Assembly: GCF_039511225.1 (NCBI RefSeq)
Contig: NZ_CP154261.1
Location: forward strand, 2,480,001-2,544,000
DNA: 64,000 nucleotides
Source: Sphingobacterium multivorum
GTDB taxonomy: Bacteria; Bacteroidota; Bacteroidia; Sphingobacteriales; Sphingobacteriaceae
Reading direction: 5' to 3'
This document shows, piece by piece, positions 52,552 to 62,285 of the stretch (its first letter is position 1; each line of letters begins with the position of its first letter). Position numbers and translations under genes: made by a program. Below the pieces are notes generated by a model, which saw only the letters and a program-made list of their open reading frames with translations, was not told the DNA's origin and did no database searches.

Positions 52552-55500
52552 TTAGTTTAAGGATGCCGCAATATTTTCTGAATTTTCATTTTTTACATTT
52601 TTGGATTCGCCTTTTAGTACCATCGTATAGTTCTTATTAACGGATATGGTTACAAATCGACAAATTCTGATTTTCACACGCACGTTTCCCACTCCATAGA
52701 GTACGGTTCCGTTGCCATTGCTTTGATAGTTAATTGCAAGACGTAGACTTAAATAAACGGAAATCAGACCGAGAATATCCACGACTCCGATTATGGCAAC
52801 AAAAATCTCTATCCTGGTATTTCCTATTGAAGATGAATATTCAACCTCAATGCCGGCAAGCACCATTATGCTACCCGTAATCCAACCTGCGCTAATAGTT
52901 AAACCGGCACTGCCATGAACACTCATTACGAAATTGACCATTGGTTTTTTGCTGACCGATGGCTGGTATTTAAAACTACAATCGATATAGCCTCCACCAC
53001 CCAAAATAAACGCGGTAAAATTGAATGGAAGGTCCCTCTTCCCAAGGTAAAAACCTAAACCTATGTTGAAATCGAGTTTTGGCTTACCGGGATCACTATC
53101 GTCAATTGCCTTTAATAAAAAATGACCTCCAAAGGAAAGATTGGAAATAGCTGTTGTTCCGCCTCCTACTGAAAGGGGGGGGATATCAAGATTCGCCTGC
53201 ACACCGATAGGCATTTCCAATTTAGTGTTGGGGACAGTAAACTTCAGAATTTTCATCTTGAAAGGGGAATCGCCCTCCTTCGACGAGGCGGGATCGGAAG
53301 CAGGAATATTTTTAGAGGCATCGGTAAGAAGCTTCAGCAATCCAGGCATTTCCATTCGACTTGGATCGAGGTCAAAATCATATTTTCCATTTTTGAAACT
53401 TACTGTTGTTTCCTTAAATAGCATCAGTGGAGTACCTGAGAGTGAAATTTCAAATGTAGATTTCATTGCTCCATAACTTTCACTAGTTCGTTGTTGGTCG
53501 ATGTCATAGGCTTCATAAGCATGTGCAACGATTCGAGCATTACGCAGCATACGAACTTTTAATGGACCAATACTCATTAAAGTATTGTCATCTGTAAAAG
53601 TGTAATCCAAATCTGCTTTTACCCAAGCTTTCATCGCTTTTTCATCGACCTTACTTTCTACTTTCACCGCTTTATAAAAGCGGTCGTCACCCTTTAGAAA
53701 TGGTAGTAAGTTGTCAAATTTGAATCCGCCGATATCCTTGAGTAAATTGGACATTGGAAATTTGTCAGAATAGGAGTTTATGAAGTTTGCACCCCATTGT
53801 CGCATAGGGGCAATGAATTTCTCATCTATTGCTCCATATGGTATAGTAATGCCCACTGCACTCAGACTATCGTTCAGTTTTTCCAATTTTCCCATGATCG
53901 GGGTTATCAGCACTTTAGGAGCAGATATTTCCTTAAAGTTATAGATCAGTTCCACCGTCTGGCGATTGATCCCTAGATCTACGGCTTTAATGTCTTCTAC
54001 GACTGAACGATAGTTGAATAGCGTATTTTGAAATTCACGATCAAGACCTCTCAGGTTTTTACTGAATTTTTCAGCCTTATAAAAACCTGTAGTTACTTTC
54101 CCTACAGCATCACCAAAATCCTGATTGATGGTTTGGGACAATTTATTTGCCTGTTTTATGATAGCCTCTTTATTGCCGCTTTCAATAGCCGCTATAGCTT
54201 CCTTATAGTCCGTATATAAATTTAGTGCTGGATCAAAATATTTTTTTATCGCCGCGTCTATATTTCCGCCCTCATTTTTTATTTTATAAAGTAGTGTGTT
54301 TAAATCTGTAATTAGATCTTTCATCCAGTTGTCAATCTGGTTGAATATGTTAGCAATAGGGGCGGGAATTTCATTTCCGACTTGAAAATTCTCAATTAAT
54401 AGATCGAGGATATCCTTCGATAAATCACGAATAAATTCCGTTCTTTTATTGTAAAACATTGTTTCGAAAGCTTCCCTTATCGAAATCTTTGTATTTTGTA
54501 AGGTGTTGTAAAGCTTTATAACTTCGTCTGCAAGTGGTTTTATACCGTCATTAATTTTATTTCTAATGTTATCAAAGAGACTATCGACTTTGATCTTTAA
54601 TGATGTTATTTTCTTGTTAACACATGCTAATTCTTTTTGTAAAACTATTACTATCTTTTTAATTTGTTCGAATTGCGTAGAAATGCCTCCTTTGACGGAA
54701 TTAACGGAGCTAATTACTTCTATTTTTATTTCCTCAGGATCCAGGCTATCTGGGAGTTCATTTACTTTGTTGTTTACCGTTTCCTTTATTTTCACAATAT
54801 AACCACCTAATTCCTTTGTGGTAGTTTCCTTAACTTTTTTATGGATATTCAACGATTCAATTTGTGCGACTACTGTAATTCCAATTTCAGTTATCTTTTC
54901 ATTAGATAATTTTGTAATTTCAGCTTTCACGTTTTTACTACTTAAAGTATCTGCAAGGCTCTGTATTTTATTTTCAATGTCGGTTAGGGATTGTTCTATA
55001 GTCAGTTGAATAGTGTCAAGTTGGCTGTTGAAATTGCCAATGTAGCTTTCAAATCGCTTTATCTCGTCATCAAAAAACTGATCCAAAAAACCTAAATGTA
55101 GTTCAACGAAATTTTTCGCCGAATCTATTCTATCTTTAAAACTATTGATTTCATCAATGATAACATTTTGCGCGTTGGCTATATCTACGTTGTCCAACAT
55201 TTCAAATAGATCACTTTTTAAGAGGTCAAAAGTGATTTTATAGTGCTTATCAACAGTACCAATCGCAGCTTCTAACATCGCCACCAATTGATTCCAAAGG
55301 ACTAAAGTCGGAAGCTCCCATATTGCTATTACTCCAACTTCTTTTGGACCACCATTATAAAATTCATTGTACGCCTTTCCGTTTGTTGTGCTAGATTTTT
55401 TTAGATAATTTAGGAGTGGTTCGGCTTTAGCTTGCGTAATAATTCTATCTACAATTGTTTCGGAGTCACTTTGTTCGGAATCAATTTTTCTGAAGAATGA

Positions 55501-58500
55501 CCCTAGATGATCCTGAATGTTTTTTCTGAAAACTTCTTTACGTTCTAAAACTACCTTACATCTATCTATGGCTTCTTCATTATTGACCTGTTGAACAGTT
55601 TTTAGTAGTCCGCTATATCCATTAAGATTGTCTACCAAAATTTTGTTACCTGCTTTAGTAAAATTTTTTTCCTTTTCACAAATATGGTTATATATATCCT
55701 GATCACTCCATTGTATAGGCTTTCTTTGCAGTGTTACAGTACGTAGCTTAGCCGAGATTGTTGAATTGTCATTGTAAGCTCCGTTAGCAGATATTGGAAT
55801 ATCGGAAGGCAGTACTTTAAATGTAAACCTTTCGAATCCAGGCAATACTTCAATTGGTGAGGGTAGTGGGGTATTTACCAATTGAGGATCATTATACTCT
55901 AAACAGGGGGGAGCTCCAAGATATATGTTCTGAAAGGGCTGAATGGTATAATCGACTTCCGCTACACTCGGCCAGTCATTCGTTTCTGCAGTTATTTCAT
56001 TTCCTGCCACCCGGTCTCTTACATCGGTATAAAAGTAAATATTTTCTGGATTTACAATATTGCATAAAACCTTTGACAAGCCAGAATCTTTAGTTGCCAT
56101 CAAATTCAGCATTATTTGCGGAAAGGGATAAACTGAAAAATCGGCATTTTTATTCCAAAGTGGGACCTCCCATCCATAAGGCTCTTCATCCTTATTTTTT
56201 GTAGCTATGAGGTCTCGACCCCAAGTGGAATTGACAGGTATTTTAATTGATTTGAAAGAAGTTCCTTTCACACATCCAGAAGAAAATTGCTCAGCGCCAA
56301 ACTCCGGGTATTTTCTTTCGGGTTCTAGTATTTCTATAAACTCTCTTACTTTCCTGACAATTACCCGCCCTTCATTTTGCGTTCCTTTAAATTGTTTAGA
56401 TGGGACTACTGTTCTTTCATATTCGATTACATGTTTGGCTTTATTCCATAATACTCCAATTCTACCCATGCGTTCCACAGCATAAAAATGGGTTCTGCCC
56501 ATGGTAGTTGTAGATTTGATTATAGTCTTGTCATTAGCAAAACGTGCTACTTGCTTTCCATATCCTCCCAATGAAGATAAGGCAAGATTTTCGATTTCGC
56601 CAGATGAGGACCCTTTGAGCAGGCCCTGGGTCATTAGTTCATAATAAATGGCTTTAGATTCAAAACCCCAGTGAAAACCTCCAGCCAGACCAACCGCCTT
56701 CTGTCCATTCCCATCGACCGCATCATTTTGATGGTATTTGTCCCTTATCTTTTGTAAATAGGATGGAGTATCGTTAAAAGGGAAAAATAGTTTTGCCCCG
56801 CTGCCGGAGGTGATTTTATCAGTTTCAATTTTATTTTCCCCAATTCTGAAGAAATAATTTATGCCTGTATCAAATTTTGATGGTTGGAACTTGTTAGCGG
56901 TGGCAGATACTTCATAAATGGCGAGCCGGGAAATATACAACTTAAGAATTTGAAAAAAATGATCATAGGCTTGCTTGAAGGCCTCACTCTGATCTGTACT
57001 ATGTTCCCATAGGATCCGTCCCCTTGGTGCTTTTACCATTTGCCCCAGCTTGTTGTCCATTTCTGCTATAAATGCATCTTTATTCTCGAAATTTGCACTC
57101 ATACCATAGAGCAGTTCAAACTGTGCTTTCAATAAGCGTAGTCCCGGATTGGAGTCTCCATATGTACCAAATAAAGAGCGGAGATTCCAAGGAGCTGCGA
57201 CCATTTGTCGATTCAGCTGTTCGTTCAAAATTTCAATGGTTGCGGGGGGACCAAATTTAAAAGGGACTAGTCCATTATCTGTTGGTTCGCCGGGCAATGG
57301 ATGTTCGCCTTCTGTTTTTCGAAAGGCTTCACCCATTACCTGGGGCGGAAAGGTAATTCTTATACCTTTATCATTCTCGTTTAAAATCTCCCAAACATTA
57401 CTATCTGCCGATAGACTATTCTTTCGAGCAACAATCCATTTATTACTGTCATCATTTGAGCTTGTTCCAAATGGGGTTTGAACTCTCACAGCGGTCTGAG
57501 GTTCGTTGCCTATTACAACTACACTTATTTCATTTTTCTTATCTTTCTGTTTTGGATCCCGTAGCAATAATTCCGCAGCGAAAAAGAAATCTTGTCCGAC
57601 GTTTATATTTTCACTGAAAGAAAGCGAATATTTTTGTTCATCTTCTTTCGATAAAGGGATAATGAGCGGTTGCTCCGGACGGAGCGTACCTGTACTTGAT
57701 AAAGAAATATTGTCATTGTCTGCGATGGTTCCATCCTGATAAGAGAGGTCGGTAGATAATGGGGTTATTGATTTAATAGGAATTCTGAAATCTTCAATTG
57801 CATAGCAGGGGACAATGGTATCTTTTTTGTCTTTTTCCAGATTATAATAATATTCCCAAATATACATCGGCTTTTGGGCTTTTTGAAGTTGAAATGAAAG
57901 GTAAATATTGGCTTCAATTTCTCCAGTTTCTTCCAGATCAAAAGCAAATGTACCATCATCTAAAGTTCCCTTAATATTGGATAGTAAGTCTTTTTTTGTC
58001 AAAATTTTGAAACCAAAAAAAGTTCCGCTATCAGTCGTTCTTCCTATATCATCTGTTTTATATTCTAAGTTGTCAATTGTTATTTCAGGGACATTGCGTT
58101 CCAATCTGTCAAAATCTTGTTTTCTAATATTAGTTAAATTGATGCTGTAAGTATCAGTAGATTTCACAACAAGCTTTTCTATTTTTTTTACCGTTTTCGG
58201 TGGTTTAAGAAATATTGCGCTACCGACAAATGAAATCCTATTATTGACAATCGTATGTTCGGTTATCATTTGCTGGCTTCCGTTAAACTTTAATTTTTTT
58301 GTGTCGAATTGAATGCTTAAACTTTGAGGGCTTGCTCTATCAATCTTTTGCCGGGCAATTGCAAATTCTTTAATAAATTTATTGACAGAATCAATGTTGA
58401 GTCCACCTACAACCCAGGAGAGGATAGATTTTCTGCTCTGATTTTTTTCAAATCTATTGACCTGAAAACAGTATATAAGATTATAATATTGAAGAGGAAT

Positions 58501-59472
58501 CTCTGTTTTTAAACCATAAAGTATAAATTCATTAAGTGTTCCTTTAGTGTCAATTTGATTGTCTTTTACATATTTAAAAAAAGGATAAATTTTTCTTCCT
58601 GTTCCATTGTTGCCACCTTCTTTGATGAACCAAGAATAGAGTTTGTTGTATTGTATTTTGTTGTGGATATCTATGTACGAAAAGCTTTCAGACATATAAT
58701 CCTTTATACCATTATTGTCTAGACATAATTTCTTTGTTGTTATCGTAAAAGAATCTGTGTCATTACTCGGAAAAATAGTGTCATCTTTTAGCCCTGTTTG
58801 ACACCAGACAAAAGGGCAATCGGTTCCGATGTTGTTATCCTTGTTACCGGAGTTATTAATAGAAAGCAATACTTTTTCAGACTTTCTTAGTCCACACCAT
58901 ATATGAAAATTACTTTTTTTACCAATTTCATTGACGATATCACATTCAATTCCATCGAATTTCAACAATGTATCTACCGATTCAATCGTATCCGTACCAA
59001 AAAAATATCCATTGATTTTATTTTCAGTATTCTCTTTTTCAATGATAGTAAAAGGGATAGATTTTTGTGAAATAGAAAACTCTTTCGCTTCAAATTTTAA
59101 TTCAAAAGCATTTTTTACCGATTCCAATTTTGTGTACTGGCTCCATTTAGTAACGTTCTTGGGCTGTTCAGCAATGAAAAGATGGCAAAAGTCAATTTTA
59201 CTATTGGACAGTCTATCTGTAAATGAAGGACTACTGTTATATGTTGTTGCATACGTTCCGTCATCTAACTTGAGAAGTGGAATTAACCAAACAGATGTCG
59301 CAGATAATTTGTCCAAAGGAAAAGGTTCGGCAGCTACCCAATCTAAGCCCGTCGGGAAAGTATTGTAATTTTCTTTTCGGCCTACAAAAATGCCAAAATA
59401 ATGTTCTAAGGAATTCAACTTGAACGTGAATATGGGCTTTAAACCCAAATTATCAATGATGGAAGTATTCAT
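52552..59472 (-). CDS. Giant protein of unknown function (2306 residues)
   Basis: The frame is uninterrupted for 2306 codons, without signal peptide. The first 900 residues look beta-rich. A Gly/aromatic block lies near 950-1020 (KAVGLAGGFHWGFESKAIYY, MGRTHFYAVERMGRIGVLWN) and may be the conserved core. Residues about 1440-1760 form long helices and coiled coils (LDTIQLTIEQSLTDIENKIQ). The last 180 residues (about 2124-2298) are hydrophobic, Gly-rich, alternating strands (FTAFILGGGGYIDCSF, SAGLTISAGWITGSIMVLAG) followed by a charged tail. The mixture resembles large secreted or pore-forming machines, but I can name no family. It is six bases upstream of the 1600-residue gene. Confidence 0.8.
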   Translation of the reverse strand: MNTSIIDNLGLKPIFTFKLNSLEHYFGIFVGRKENYNTFPTGLDWVAAEPFPLDKLSATSVWLIPLLKLDDGTYATTYNSSPSFTDRLSNSKIDFCHLFIAEQPKNVTKWSQYTKLESVKNAFELKFEAKEFSISQKSIPFTIIEKENTENKINGYFFGTDTIESVDTLLKFDGIECDIVNEIGKKSNFHIWCGLRKSEKVLLSINNSGNKDNNIGTDCPFVWCQTGLKDDTIFPSNDTDSFTITTKKLCLDNNGIKDYMSESFSYIDIHNKIQYNKLYSWFIKEGGNNGTGRKIYPFFKYVKDNQIDTKGTLNEFILYGLKTEIPLQYYNLIYCFQVNRFEKNQSRKSILSWVVGGLNIDSVNKFIKEFAIARQKIDRASPQSLSIQFDTKKLKFNGSQQMITEHTIVNNRISFVGSAIFLKPPKTVKKIEKLVVKSTDTYSINLTNIRKQDFDRLERNVPEITIDNLEYKTDDIGRTTDSGTFFGFKILTKKDLLSNIKGTLDDGTFAFDLEETGEIEANIYLSFQLQKAQKPMYIWEYYYNLEKDKKDTIVPCYAIEDFRIPIKSITPLSTDLSYQDGTIADNDNISLSSTGTLRPEQPLIIPLSKEDEQKYSLSFSENINVGQDFFFAAELLLRDPKQKDKKNEISVVVIGNEPQTAVRVQTPFGTSSNDDSNKWIVARKNSLSADSNVWEILNENDKGIRITFPPQVMGEAFRKTEGEHPLPGEPTDNGLVPFKFGPPATIEILNEQLNRQMVAAPWNLRSLFGTYGDSNPGLRLLKAQFELLYGMSANFENKDAFIAEMDNKLGQMVKAPRGRILWEHSTDQSEAFKQAYDHFFQILKLYISRLAIYEVSATANKFQPSKFDTGINYFFRIGENKIETDKITSGSGAKLFFPFNDTPSYLQKIRDKYHQNDAVDGNGQKAVGLAGGFHWGFESKAIYYELMTQGLLKGSSSGEIENLALSSLGGYGKQVARFANDKTIIKSTTTMGRTHFYAVERMGRIGVLWNKAKHVIEYERTVVPSKQFKGTQNEGRVIVRKVREFIEILEPERKYPEFGAEQFSSGCVKGTSFKSIKIPVNSTWGRDLIATKNKDEEPYGWEVPLWNKNADFSVYPFPQIMLNLMATKDSGLSKVLCNIVNPENIYFYTDVRDRVAGNEITAETNDWPSVAEVDYTIQPFQNIYLGAPPCLEYNDPQLVNTPLPSPIEVLPGFERFTFKVLPSDIPISANGAYNDNSTISAKLRTVTLQRKPIQWSDQDIYNHICEKEKNFTKAGNKILVDNLNGYSGLLKTVQQVNNEEAIDRCKVVLERKEVFRKNIQDHLGSFFRKIDSEQSDSETIVDRIITQAKAEPLLNYLKKSSTTNGKAYNEFYNGGPKEVGVIAIWELPTLVLWNQLVAMLEAAIGTVDKHYKITFDLLKSDLFEMLDNVDIANAQNVIIDEINSFKDRIDSAKNFVELHLGFLDQFFDDEIKRFESYIGNFNSQLDTIQLTIEQSLTDIENKIQSLADTLSSKNVKAEITKLSNEKITEIGITVVAQIESLNIHKKVKETTTKELGGYIVKIKETVNNKVNELPDSLDPEEIKIEVISSVNSVKGGISTQFEQIKKIVIVLQKELACVNKKITSLKIKVDSLFDNIRNKINDGIKPLADEVIKLYNTLQNTKISIREAFETMFYNKRTEFIRDLSKDILDLLIENFQVGNEIPAPIANIFNQIDNWMKDLITDLNTLLYKIKNEGGNIDAAIKKYFDPALNLYTDYKEAIAAIESGNKEAIIKQANKLSQTINQDFGDAVGKVTTGFYKAEKFSKNLRGLDREFQNTLFNYRSVVEDIKAVDLGINRQTVELIYNFKEISAPKVLITPIMGKLEKLNDSLSAVGITIPYGAIDEKFIAPMRQWGANFINSYSDKFPMSNLLKDIGGFKFDNLLPFLKGDDRFYKAVKVESKVDEKAMKAWVKADLDYTFTDDNTLMSIGPLKVRMLRNARIVAHAYEAYDIDQQRTSESYGAMKSTFEISLSGTPLMLFKETTVSFKNGKYDFDLDPSRMEMPGLLKLLTDASKNIPASDPASSKEGDSPFKMKILKFTVPNTKLEMPIGVQANLDIPPLSVGGGTTAISNLSFGGHFLLKAIDDSDPGKPKLDFNIGLGFYLGKRDLPFNFTAFILGGGGYIDCSFKYQPSVSKKPMVNFVMSVHGSAGLTISAGWITGSIMVLAGIEVEYSSSIGNTRIEIFVAIIGVVDILGLISVYLSLRLAINYQSNGNGTVLYGVGNVRVKIRICRFVTISVNKNYTMVLKGESKNVKNENSENIAASLN

Positions 59473-59783
59473 AGTACAGGTTTATAATTTGGTATTATAA
59501 AAAAAAGCTCTTAGGTAACTCTCGCGACGAAATTGTTTTCTAATTTCTTGAGAGAATGTAATTCGACTTTATTATTCTGGTTTTGCTTTCACGAAAACCC
59601 CACTTATAAGCAATGTTTTCATAAATCTGAACTTTCAATTATGGATTGGCAATAAATAGGCTAAATAATATGTTGATTGGCTTGTAATCTATCGCTTAAT
59701 ACAAATTAATTGGCGAGAGCATTTAGGGGAAGGGCATAAAGTTTGGTATTTTTTATGCTCTTCCCATCTGTGAAAATTGTAAA
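59473..59783. other. Leader region of the giant operon
   Basis: This spacer of 311 bases separates the L,D-transpeptidase-like gene from the giant operon. It contains the hairpin at 59727-59765 and presumably the giant operon's promoter, though I see no exact TAnnTTTG on the minus strand. Confidence 0.4.
59727..59765 (-). terminator. Long hairpin after the L,D-transpeptidase-like gene
   Basis: GGGAAGGGCATAAA (59727-59740) pairs with TTTATGCTCTTCCC (59752-59765) with one G-U pair. It sits 18 bases past the stop on the minus strand. The following tract is poor in T, so termination may be incomplete, allowing some read-through into the giant genes. Confidence 0.5.
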
Positions 59784-60164
59784 TCAAAGTACTTCGACCA
59801 TAACGATAGTGCCAGCAGGAATTGATTTGAATGCGGCGTACCATGCACTGGTATCGGAGTCTAACAATCCTATGCAGCCCTGGGTCCCGGATACATTTCC
59901 GTCCGGATGAATCCCCAAGCCCGTTCTATCAGTGGAAAATTGAGGTTCTATAAGTTGAAACCAGCAGTTTTTTAAGGAGTCACAAAAGCCTTCTTTGGGA
60001 GACTTCACTAATTTCCCACCGACAGCATGATAGAGTCCCAAAGGTAATTCACCTTTTCCATAAGGTCCAGAAACCGCTCCTGATTTCAGTTTTTTTTCAG
60101 ACCATGTAATTGTCCCGTAAGCATTTTGGTTTTGCTTTTTTTCGATGATGAATTTAATACCCAT
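59784..60164 (-). CDS. L,D-transpeptidase-like / Tlde1-like protein without signal peptide
   Basis: The 126-residue protein has GPYGKGELPLGLYHAVGG in the N-terminal half. A catalytic-looking block follows, GLGIHPDGNVSGTQGCIGL, with His86 and Cys97. This His...Cys arrangement is that of YkuD/L,D-transpeptidases and of the DUF2778/Tlde1-type peptidoglycan amidases or exchangers. It is much shorter than periplasmic L,D-transpeptidases, and no Sec signal is present. It would therefore need another route to reach peptidoglycan. It precedes the giant genes on the same strand by 311 bases. Confidence 0.75.
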   Translation of the reverse strand: MGIKFIIEKKQNQNAYGTITWSEKKLKSGAVSGPYGKGELPLGLYHAVGGKLVKSPKEGFCDSLKNCWFQLIEPQFSTDRTGLGIHPDGNVSGTQGCIGLLDSDTSAWYAAFKSIPAGTIVMVEVL

Positions 60165-60787
60165 GATAATATAAGTTTAATAATTAAGTCAACAACTTTA
60201 TTGGTATAAATAAACTCGATGGATTGATAATCAATTACATCATGTATTGATCAATATATAATACGGCATTTATGGCTATTTGTGGAATTCGTCTATGTCC
60301 TACACTTCGAATCCATTAAAGTAAATATAATAAAAAAATACAAGTCAACGAATAAATATCTAGAAATAGTAAAATTTATACTTTGTAGGGAATTCTCTTG
60401 ATTTTTGCTTATTATGGACAAATAAGTTGAGCACCGATTTCCTTTCGAAAACAGATGTTCCTTTCATAGCTGAATTTATTCACAGGTTAGTCATGTTAAT
60501 TAATAGGGTAGGAATATGTGAGTACACCGACTTAAATTGCTGCACTATTTTGTAGCAACTGATTTCATCGTTTACATTTGATGCGAAATATATTAAGCCC
60601 TAACACTTCCAATACATAAGTCGCGAGCTGAAAAGCCCAATTCCAGCTATAGGAAAAATGGGAGTACTTACAGTCGAATAAAAATGAAATTATAAAAGCT
60701 TGTTGTTACAGAAAGAACTTGCTATTCCTTCTTTATTTTTTATTTACCAATTTAAAGTAAATGACTAATTTTAAGCAAACTTATATT
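60165..60787. other. AT-rich divergent spacer before the amidase gene
   Basis: About 620 bases separate the L,D-transpeptidase-like gene from the divergent amidase gene. No gene is seen. A short palindrome ATTGATAATCAAT occurs at 60223-60235. No exact TAnnTTTG match was noticed. Confidence 0.35.
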
Positions 60788-61441
60788 ATGAAAAAAGGAA
60801 TTATTGTAATAGATCCGGGGCATGGTGGTGTCGGAAATGTTGGCGGCTCTGATGGTAATCATGCCGTTTCCGCGCTTGGAGATCTTGAAAAAAACTTGAC
60901 TCTTGAGATTGGCCTTCTTCTTAAAGCAGAATTGCTATTTAAATCTCACGAGGTTTATCTTACCAGAGATACAGATCGTAATCTATCTCTTGAAGATAGA
61001 GCAAATTTAGCGCGTGACAAGAAGGCTCATGTTTTCCTGTCTCTTCATTTCAATGGATGGAACGATATCATAACACAAGGCACCGAAACATTTGTATATC
61101 CCAAAGCTAGTAGTGATTCAATATTGCTAGCTTCTTCTATACAGCAAAGGCTTATACAGGCTACAGGATATAAAAACAGAGGTGTTAAAGAAATGAAATT
61201 AGGAGTGTTAAATCCAAGTTATCATTCACCTATAACAGCTTGTGCTTTGGCTGAGATAAGCTTTATTACAGAAACAAATGATGCAAAGCGTTTGAGAGAT
61301 GACAACTACAAAAAATCCCTTGCGCAGTCCCTTGCTGTAGCGGTGGAAGATTTTATCAATAAGAGCAGTAGTATAGTGAAGTTTAAGGTTCTCCGTATGC
61401 AACAGAATGGTATCTTGGAAATAGAGGATTCCGATATCTAA
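60788..61441 (+). CDS. N-acetylmuramoyl-L-alanine amidase (Amidase_3) without signal peptide
   Basis: The zinc amidase of about 217 residues cleaves the bond between N-acetylmuramic acid and the stem peptide. Zinc ligands are His12 (IDPGHGG), Glu34 (LEKNLTLE) and His87 (SLHFNG); the catalytic Glu156 is in ALAEISFITE. The domain is complete and no signal peptide is present. This is common for phage endolysins and effector-like amidases but not for cell-division AmiC types. ATG 60788 is preferred (MKKGIIVIDPGHGG); ATG 60761 would add nine residues. It is divergent from the L,D-transpeptidase-like gene and ends in its own terminator. Confidence 0.88.
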   Translation: MKKGIIVIDPGHGGVGNVGGSDGNHAVSALGDLEKNLTLEIGLLLKAELLFKSHEVYLTRDTDRNLSLEDRANLARDKKAHVFLSLHFNGWNDIITQGTETFVYPKASSDSILLASSIQQRLIQATGYKNRGVKEMKLGVLNPSYHSPITACALAEISFITETNDAKRLRDDNYKKSLAQSLAVAVEDFINKSSSIVKFKVLRMQQNGILEIEDSDI

Positions 61442-61586
61442 ATTATCAGAATAAAACCTAAACAGTTGAATACAGAATTGAACGAAATTTATAAAATGCA
61501 AAAATATTCATGAATAGCTTTAATTTTTCGGAATGTAATTTAAGGCATGGATTTAAATATTAATGCTTCCGAATAACAATTCCATC

Positions 61587-61620
61587 GCCTCCCTTAAACG
61601 TTAACAAGGGAGGCTTTTTT
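61587..61620 (+). terminator. Rho-independent terminator
   Basis: GCCTCCCTT (61587-61595) pairs with AAGGGAGGC (61606-61614) around a ten-base loop and is followed by a T-run. It lies about 150 bases past the amidase stop. Confidence 0.83.
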
Positions 61621-62285
61621 ATTTTTCCCCTTTTCTGCTTTACCAGTACGATCCAATCGTCCTGTATACTTTCTATGCCCACCAATAATAGCGCATCGTC
61701 TATTGACAATAAATCGTCTTCCCAAAACGGAGTTGTGAAGGTTCGGATAAATAGTGCCGATAATAGCGTTGAGATGTTAATACTTTTCGTAAATTTTTAA
61801 TTTTTACAAAGCTATATAATTGTTTTTCTCTCTATTGTTTTTGTTTGGTTGTAATTATCTTAGGAAGAACTTTTTTGTTTAATCCGCTTTGTTATACGGT
61901 ATTGTGTATTTTAATAATATTTTTTGAATTTTCAATTTAAGTGCCTTTAATTTCTTTTATAATTTCTTTGTGGTTTTTTAATAAAAACTTTTTAATTCTT
62001 AAGGATTGTTTGTTGGGAAATATGTAATTTCGGCCATTCGTTTAAAATGCTGTGGGAAATATTTTAATCGGACGTTATCTTAACTATTAACTTGTGATAT
62101 TATCTTTTTTTGATAATGTTAGATATGTACGTGTTTAACGTTTTAAATCTAAATAATTTCAATTCAGCCTGTTGAAGCCGATTAATTCTTTAGGATTTTT
62201 AGGTAATTAAGGTTTGTATTTTCTTAAATCTTTTAATGGTAGCTATCAGTGGAATAAAGAAAATTAGCTATATAAATGCCAACAT
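61621..62285. other. AT-rich intergenic region before the tail-fibre-like gene
   Basis: No gene, repeat or RNA is recognised in these 665 bases, which contain many T-runs. It presumably contains the promoter for the 62286-64000 genes. Confidence 0.35.

Noticed and set aside
46847..61441. Interpretation of the giant-gene locus as a prophage or contractile injection system
   Set aside because: No sheath, tube, baseplate, portal, terminase or AAA ATPase gene is present in the window, so this label is not supported.
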